Assembly (NCBI GenBank): GCA_025094145.1
Contig: JALLLS010000065.1
Span: 1 to 64,000, forward strand
From: Spinellus fusiger
Taxonomy: Eukaryota; Mucoromycota; Mucoromycetes; Mucorales; Phycomycetaceae
Length of the DNA: 64,000 nt
Reading direction: 5' to 3'
Translations under genes and position numbers: made by a program
Notes under the pieces: generated by a model
Database searches by the model: none
Told to the model about the DNA's origin: nothing
Seen by the model: the letters and a program-made list of their open reading frames with translations, nothing else
In this document: one piece after another, positions 57,098 through 64,000 of the stretch
Position numbering within the stretch: the stretch's first letter is position 1
Layout: each line of letters begins with the position of its first letter

Positions 57098-58570
57098 ACA
57101 AATTGTATTATCAATAAAATATATTGTTTATGAATAAAATTGTTTATTATAATAATGTAGCTAATACTATATTATGACTATAGCTACTGCCCAAGTGCAT
57201 TCCCTCATAGCAATAGAATATACACCCTAAAAGCATTATGCTTTATCCTTGGGAGATAGATAACTATGCTCAGGAGTATATCTTAGACACCCTAGACAGT
57301 ATAGAAGAAAGAAAAGACCGCCTGGGATTGACTTGAGAAGAGTATTTGCTTGTCTGATAACAATACAATGAGTGTCTTGTGGATCACAATGAACACAAGC
57401 CTAGATGAAGACATTGCTTACCTTTTTATCACTAGAATAGCCTTTGGTGGTGTCTATCACTTCATTCTATTATTTCTCTTTGCTAATAATAGTACATTAC
57501 CTTGCTCAGTTATGCTCATCTCAATAAGTGCTTAAGTATCAAGTTGTATAGACAGTGTAAGAAATAATAAGATAATAGCAAGAACAAAGAATAGAAAATA
57601 TTTTCATTCTGGTGAGGTATACAACCCCATGCAAAAATGAGATGGCAAATCAGTTTTTTATTTTTATTTTACAAATTATTCAAAGAATGACTTCAAGCAA
57701 TGAAAATCATCCAACTCTTAGCCAAGAACAACTATTCCGAATCCTGTGTTATTCCGTGAATATTTTATTATGAACATCTTAGACTGATGGATATACTTTT
57801 ATTTCTCAAAATAAAAATAAAAAGTAATTTCTGTCCACTCACTCATTGTATGGGACTGTATATGTGCATAGAAAACCCATGGAATTCACAGTTTCCATTG
57901 GTAGAGATACAAGCTTTATGCCTTGGCACAACTTCTTGGTTTTCAAATCACGGATTGAATCAATGGCATGTGGAAACCAGTTATAAAGCAGAAATAGTAT
58001 AAAAAGAGAAAGGTCAACCCATCTTTTATCTTTTCTTCATGGAACGTGCTCTGAAGATGATAGCAGTGAAGAACTCAATCACTTGTATTGAATAGAAGCC
58101 GAGTTATCTCTATCAGGACATACATTTTCAACAGTCAATTGTGAAATGTTTGCAAGATACCTCGAGGAGAGAGTCATAGTTACCCCAGTGTTGTATAACT
58201 AATTATTCAAATGAAGGTACTTCTGCTGTGGAAAACCAGAATGTCAATGGCCTAATCCCATTTCTTAGAATGAAGCTTTTGATCTTTATTAATCAAAAAC
58301 AATTAGACAAACATCTATCTAGTATTAGACAATCCATCAAAACATCAAAAAAAGAATCCGGTGTAGTTATTGCTGCACTAAACTAAGATACACGTAAGTT
58401 TTTTTGAACCATACTACATTTCTATACTATAATTTTCTCCAAAAATGCACCAATACTTTATGAAAATACCCTTTTTCAAACACATCAGCCAATCATAAAA
58501 ATAGTGTTATTGTATTGTCCGTGTATTTACTTTTATACCCCAAAAATCTTTAGGTGTGTAGATCAGCTTT
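57098..58570 (+). pseudogene. Fanzor-family repeat, copy C (relic, plus strand)
   Basis: 57098-57540 matches the leader of copies A and B: 'WEIDNYAQEYILDTLDSIEE' near 57265, then an open frame 57350-57535 with 'DEDIAYLFITRIAFGGVYHF'. 58440-58570 matches the exon ending in the 'FLLYPK...VC' block, but frameshifted. Between them, about 58265-58385 reads 'RMKLLIFINQKQLDKHLSSI', resembling the 'LRWYAYINxQR' stretch between RuvC-I and RuvC-II of Fanzors. Similarity ends at the VC codons, so the zinc ribbon and RuvC-III are absent, as in copy B. Multiple stops make it non-functional. Confidence 0.65.
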
Positions 58571-58889
58571 AATGGATTTGTTGTAATTGCGTGATTTTTA
58601 TGTTTTCGAGAGTTCATTACTTTCAGTCTTTTCGTCTGTTGTGGCTTTGCCCAAGTATTATGAATAGGTGTGCTCTGGCACACTCGAGTAAAACCTCGTT
58701 CTATACCATCTTTACCTTCCCGTTGGCTTTGTGCCTAATCCTATTTTATTACTCATTTGTTGGGTATTTGGTACATTCAAGGTCTTTGTGACTTTTACGG
58801 TTTTCTTTATTATTTCTTTATACACCCTGTTGAGTAAATCAGATTTTCACTTGTAGTAATAGTGTTCTTTTTGTTCTTTGAGTACATTG

Positions 58890-59114
58890 ATTGATATTTT
58901 CGTGTATTCAATTTTCAGGTTTATGTTAGTATACAATAGAAGAAAAGCTTTCTACGATCTTTTTATTTATTTATATTACTATTTATTAGATCTTTGGCTC
59001 AAGGACTAAGCATTTATCAAAAGTTGTTGGGAAAAAGACAGCAAGATCGTAGAAAGCTTTTCTTCTATTGTATACTAACATAAACCTGAAAACTGAATAC
59101 ATGAAAATATCAAT
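58890..59114. repeat. Long inverted repeat (hairpin), 71-bp arms
   Basis: 58890-58960 and 59044-59114 are reverse complements with only two mismatches over 71 bases, separated by an 83-base spacer. Each arm includes 'GAAGAAAAGCTTTCTACGAT' or its complement. No terminal TA or TTAA duplication was evident, so it is not a standard MITE. If transcribed it would form a long, nearly perfect stem. Confidence 0.95.
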
Positions 59115-62100
59115 AATGAGGCAGCACCAATTATAGATAATTTGGAAAGAGTAGGATTAAAATTTTATTAAGTTTATACTCGTCTTACTCTAAATGAATG
59201 ACAGGAAACTTCTTTTGTGAATGTTAACATCGCTAGATTGTTTTTTTTTAGAGGGATGAGCTTCCTCTATGATGCTATGTGAATATTATATAAACTATCT
59301 TTCCCTGAAAAATTACAAGTTAAGTGTGTTCTTTATTTGAAATACTTAAATATAGGTGTTGTTAGTAATAAATATTATATGAATGACATAAATCACCAAA
59401 AGATGATAACCTGATCCTTAAATGTTTACGCTTCTTATGATGAATACTATGTACCACATGTCATGCGAATCACATACCAACCGTACGCTACTGATAAATG
59501 CATTTATAAAAGTGTATCTCAGTAATGCAGAGATGATATTCTTTTTAAACATTATATCACAAGGTAGTACACTACACACAGACAGTTTGTTTGAAGACCG
59601 GTTGTAGCGTCTGATGTGAAGCTAGTAAGTAATATTGCAGCTTTGGTAGTCTTTTTCTTTTCTTCTTTTTCTTAGCGCGTATCCGTCCTTTTTTTCATAT
59701 AGATATTAATTAGAATAAATGTAGGCCTTGTACCAAAATAAATAAATAAACTATCCATGGAATACTACAGACATGTGTTGCCATAAGATACCACTAGAAA
59801 ATAAAATGAAGTGGAACTCCGTGTCCTACATCAGTACAAAAATGAAAGGAAGGAGAAGAGATGAAATAGCTCAAAGTATAATGTTACTCAGCTGTAGTTA
59901 TGCTTATTCACTATTGGCTCAACGGACATAGGCCTACTGTTCTTTATGCTTGATCTAAGGATAGTTATGTTGTATTTTTATGCTCCTATACTTTGCATGT
60001 AGTATCTAGATCTCTTTAAATTACCAAAAGTACTACAAAATAATCATATTACCAAAAGAGGTAGAATGGAAGGGGAGAAAGCCCACTGCGTATTCAAAGC
60101 TTGATCACTTGCTAGACTCAATCTATTTAGTATTTTATCCAATAAACTCAATTAAAATTTATGCCAATGAATACGTTAGCTTTTGTTTAACTCATTAAGA
60201 TATGTGTACATATGAAACCATTGTTTTTTGTCTATTTTTCCTCATTAATAATAATAATAAACAGTAAGAGACTGTATTAGTGTATAATAATAATAAATAA
60301 TGCAAGATACCTCTCTTGGTGAGCGCTCAGACCAATGCTTATCTCTGAAATAAAATCAACAGTTTCCATTTGAAGAGAATCAACATTTCCCCCCGATTTC
60401 CTTTATAACTTATTTATTCTCTCATGTCATCTCATTCTTTGTTTGAAATAGTCGTCTGTCTATTTCATTCTTTTGCTATTGATTTCTCTCCTAGCTGTGA
60501 ATAAAAAAAAGTATGCCAAATTCAATGGAAACACACACTCCCTTTTTTATTTTATTATAATTCCCGCCCACACATGGATAGAGAAAGAAATAATGAGTGT
60601 TATTTTTACCGATGTTAGTGTTCATAGCACTGGTGCGATTAGTATTTCTTTTTTAATATGATTAGTATTAATATCTTAGTTATAATTATTAATAGAAAAA
60701 AATATATTGTTCAGAATCAGAAGCAGAATTGGCACTAGTAAAGTTATTATTTATTATTTCTAGTGTTGTTATAGTATTGGTAATGTCAGTTGTTCATCGT
60801 TTCAAAGGCAATGCCGGGACAGATGATCTTAAAGCAGAAAATAAAGTGAAATACGGCTATTGATTTACTAACCTCTTTAGTAAAAACCCTAATATATTTT
60901 TCATCGCATTCTTAATTAAGATCATTGTGTCTATTCCCATTTTATCGAGATACTATCTGGGATAGAAAGATCATCCTTTTATCTACATTATTTAAATTAT
61001 TTATCTATAGTATCTAAATAATATATATAATACATAATACAAGGTATACACTGTAATGTATACCTATATTTGTTATCATAATTTAAAATAAACTACAAGG
61101 GGGAAGAGATGGATATGGTCTGCTTCTCTTTCTGAGTTTTTGTCTCACAAAGATCCAACACGAAAAAGAGATGAAATACATATAGTTTTAATGTTGATAT
61201 CTATTGGATAATAAGCGAGACAAAAAGTATTATAAAATATCAGGTAAAGACTTTGGTATGAAAATATAATGTAATATAATATAATATAATATAATAGGTG
61301 AGAATATGCATTTACACATTCATCTCCTGCATATATTTAGTAGTGACTGTCATAAGCATCATAAATATCGCAAAGATCGTTCGATGGCACAACATACTTT
61401 TTAACCTAAGATAGGCGAGAGTGTCGGGTAATAAGAGTGAGTTCGTATTTAACTTTGTCCTATAGTCAGTAAGGCAAACATTGAACCAAGCAATAGGCCA
61501 AACAATACGCTCAGCTATGTCTCCTCTATTGCCACACTCTGATCACTACAGACTATGCTAGTGGCATAAGTAGTATTAGGAGAAATGATGCTATCTGCAC
61601 TATTATTATCTATCTACTGAATAATACAAATGGTATTCCTTTGACTTAAATTATTTACTTATAAGAACACCTTGCACACTAAAAATAAAGTTTTTTTTGA
61701 CAAAATCTCAATTATTTTCCTTTGTTTTCCTTTTCTTTTCCTTCTTATTCTCTATTCAGTCCATCTCAACTTTACAAAAATCATTGAAACAACATAAACG
61801 CTTTCAAATCACCTGCATATACTTACTTGTACATCACTCTTTTTATACACAAAAGTATGCTCAGTTCTATCTCTTTTCTGATTATGCATGTACATTGACT
61901 GACCTAGAGCCTTTGCGCTTCCATTTAATTTTTTATAGGAATTTCAAGATATCAAGCCGCTCCTCTCCTTCTCTTTCCATTAACAGCAAGTCATAAAGGG
62001 GGCAGAAAACAAATAAGAATAAGGTAGAGGAAAAAAAAAGACAGGCGGTAAAAAAAATGACAGCAAATAATTATTTAAGAAAAGGATAAAAAAAAGGAGA

Positions 62101-62300
62101 GAAAAGGCAAAGGAATAATACTTACTTTTTGACTTTCTTTTTTATTTCTCTCTACTACTCATAACCCCCACTCTCTTTCACACTCACACTCATACATATT
62201 TTTGTATATAAATATATATTAAAAGTGCATTCCACAGAGCCTATCCTAGATACATATTAATACCACAAACAACCAACACAAAGATACTAGTCACTCAATA
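59115..62300. other. AT-rich gene desert
   Basis: No gene recognised in 3.2 kb. Short ATAAT/TATAA runs occur (for example about 61268-61296). The 300 bases before 62301 contain poly-A and CT-rich stretches consistent with the 5' region of the HSF gene. Confidence 0.45.
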
Positions 62301-63727
62301 ATGACACCCATTATGCGTAGATCGTTTAGGGCCAACGACAAAACCTCAGCTCCTGTCAGAAAACGATCCAATTCATCCTCCTCTTTTTCTCCTCAATCGT
62401 CTTACTCATTAATAACAAGTTCAAGCAGTAGTGGGCATGATTACTCATTTCTTAAGAACAAAGATAATGCCATTAGAAAGAAACGTGCTCGATCGTCAAT
62501 AGATATAGAGAATGCGAGATCCAAGTCGTCTTACCCAGCCTCAATAACTAACACATCCCAATTTCTCCTTCCTCCTCGGCTAGCCAATCCACGATCGGTA
62601 CCGGCGTTCCTTAACAAGCTTTACAAGTAGGGGTGTAGACATAAAGTAATAGTAATAACAATACTATAAAATAATACATAGAACAAAAGAGAAGGAAATA
62701 TGAAATTAAGGTTTATATGTATCTATTTCTATTTCTATCTTAGCATGGTAGAAGACAGCGCAACCAATGAATTGATCCGATGGGCTAGTGATGGTGCTTC
62801 CTTCACAGGTAAATGCCAAATAGAGAAATCCATTGATGCACCTGTCCATCTCCGGGAATACCAACAGGGATGGAGACATGTGCTTGTATTGACTTGTTTC
62901 ATAGTGGAAAGACATGAGGAGTTTGCAAAATGTGTCTTGCCTCGATTCTACAAACACAACACATTTGCTTCTTTTGTACGTCAACTCAACATGTATGATT
63001 TTCATAAAGTACCTCACCCACAACAGGGAATTCTACTGGCAGACAGTGATAAGGAATTATGGGAGTTCAGCAACCCACACTTCCAACGTGGTAGACCAGA
63101 TCTACTAGTGCTTGTCACACGGAAACGTAATCGTGATCGTGATACAACTGACACAGACCAAGTCAGTTTAGCCAATCTAGTCAAAGACATTACTGCTATT
63201 CGAAAACACCAAACCAACATTAGCTCTGAATTGCATGAATTACACAAAGACAACGAGATATTGTGGCAAGAGATATTCTCTGCAAGAGAAAAGCACCAGA
63301 GACATCAGGACGTAATTCAAAAGATATTGCAGTTCCTATCTACTGCTATGAACAATGAGCAAATGCCCATTGATATGAGTAAGCATACTCAGTTTACTCT
63401 GGAAAAAAATGATGAGTGTATAGGTCTCTCATCCAATCACAACGAAAATAAGAGCACAAAAAGACTGTCTTTAAAAGAGAAAAAAGCAGAAAGGTATTCA
63501 GGTATGCCTATGCAAATATGGATGAGAGTGGCTGTGATCGTTTTTATTGTGGAGAACAAATGCATGATTGAATAACTGACTGAATTTTTATCTTTTCTGG
63601 CTCTCTTTTCTGCCATTTCCTTTTTTGGATCTAGGGACAAAAATACAACAACAGATTAAAGGACTCCAGGAAAAGGTGTCTTCTCTTGATGGGGCAGATA
63701 TGGCCTCTATTCTTTATGCCTCCATAG
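62301..63727 (+). CDS. Heat-shock-factor-type transcription factor (3' end outside window)
   Basis: Four exons are visible (62301-62626, 62744-62808, 62905-63501, 63635-63727), about 360 residues, and the last ends at a GTATGT donor. A disordered basic/serine-rich N-terminus leads into the HSF domain: 'PRSVPAFLNKLYNMVEDS', 'ELIRWASDGASFTVERHEEF', 'VLPRFYKHNTFASFVRQLNM', 'YDFHKVPHPQQG', 'WEFSNPHFQRGRPDLL'. A heptad-like coiled coil follows ('SELHELHKDNEILWQEIFSA'), for trimerisation. The recognition-helix sequence FASFVRQLNMYDFHK is nearly identical to Hsf1 consensus. The rest of the gene lies beyond 64000. Whether it is Hsf1 itself or an Skn7/Sfl-like paralogue cannot be told without the C-terminus. 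Confidence 0.92.
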
Positions 63728-63855
63728 GTATGTTTTTAGTAGAGACTATTTCCATGCTATAGAGTGAAGAGAAGAGAGTATTATATTAATGATGTTTTCT
63801 ATTTTATTTTTATTTCTACTTGCTGCCTACTTGCCTATGTGTGTGGCTATATCAC

Positions 63856-63951
63856 TATGTTGCTATGTTACGATTACATTATGTTGCTATGTTACGATTA
63901 CATTATGTTGCCATGTTACAATCACATTATGTTGCCATGTTGCCATGTTGC
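63856..63951. repeat. 24-bp tandem repeat, four units, in the last HSF intron
   Basis: Units start at 63856, 63880, 63904 and 63928 with the pattern TATGTTGCTATGTTACGATT plus ACAT; later units carry C/A changes. They lie after the exon donor at 63728, hence probably inside an intron. Confidence 0.9.
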
Positions 63952-64000
63952 TACGTTACTATGAAACGAATGACCCAATGACATAACTAATCCACCATCT

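Noticed and set aside
58890..59114. Interpretation of the hairpin as a standard MITE
   Set aside because: No TA/TTAA or other target-site duplication and no similarity of the arm ends to the transposon ends in this window; kept only as an inverted repeat.

Overview
The window looks like AT-rich nuclear DNA of an early-diverging filamentous fungus, most likely Mucoromycota (Mucorales or a relative); I do not name a species. The genes have short introns (about 35-125 nt) with GTAAGT/GTATGT donors and CTAAC-type branch sites. The gene set is eukaryotic: PNGase, Gpi8, Rsc9, Hfi1, Trm9, V-ATPase subunit E and a heat-shock factor. The transposon relics (Tc1/IS630 and Fanzor) fit such genomes. No tRNA or rRNA gene was found.

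Layout. 1-6.9 kb is AT-rich, with Tc1/mariner relics around one glutathione-S-transferase-like gene. 6.95-26.1 kb is a dense gene block: an unknown protein, an Isc1-type phospholipase C, a small membrane protein, Trm9, V-ATPase subunit E (head to head with phosphomannose isomerase), a Cdc1/Ted1-type phosphoesterase, an HMG-box protein, two F-box/LRR proteins, Rsc9 and a CsbD-like stress protein. 26.2-29.9 kb is repeat-rich and holds the best-preserved piece of a Fanzor (eukaryotic TnpB/OMEGA nuclease) gene. 29.9-39.8 kb carries a membrane-anchored secretory protein, a PNGase fused to an L-type-lectin-like domain, a secreted protein with 27-bp repeats, and an Hsp70. 40-44 kb is repeat-rich (second Fanzor-family copy) with a probable tiny CCHC zinc-knuckle gene at its end. 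44.8-47.6 kb has an F-box gene head to head with GPI8. An apparently intact 1,685-bp DD34E Tc1/IS630 transposon (47,993-49,677) sits between GPI8 and a UraA-like nucleobase permease. A beta/gamma-crystallin-like secreted protein and SAGA subunit Hfi1 follow. 55.8-62.3 kb is a gene desert with a third Fanzor-family copy and a 71-bp-arm hairpin. An HSF-type transcription factor runs off the right edge.

The host genes are mostly unlinked housekeeping functions. Loose themes are the secretory/GPI pathway (PMI, Cdc1/Ted1, Gpi8, PNGase) and chromatin/transcription (Rsc9, Hfi1, HMG, HSF). The most interesting material is the Fanzor family in three copies, of which copy A retains the RuvC-II, zinc-ribbon and RuvC-III signatures and a splice-competent intron. 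After that come the PNGase-lectin fusion, the intact transposon with tandem subterminal repeats, and the long hairpin. Exon coordinates were worked out by hand from splice signals and reading-frame continuity; no search was run.
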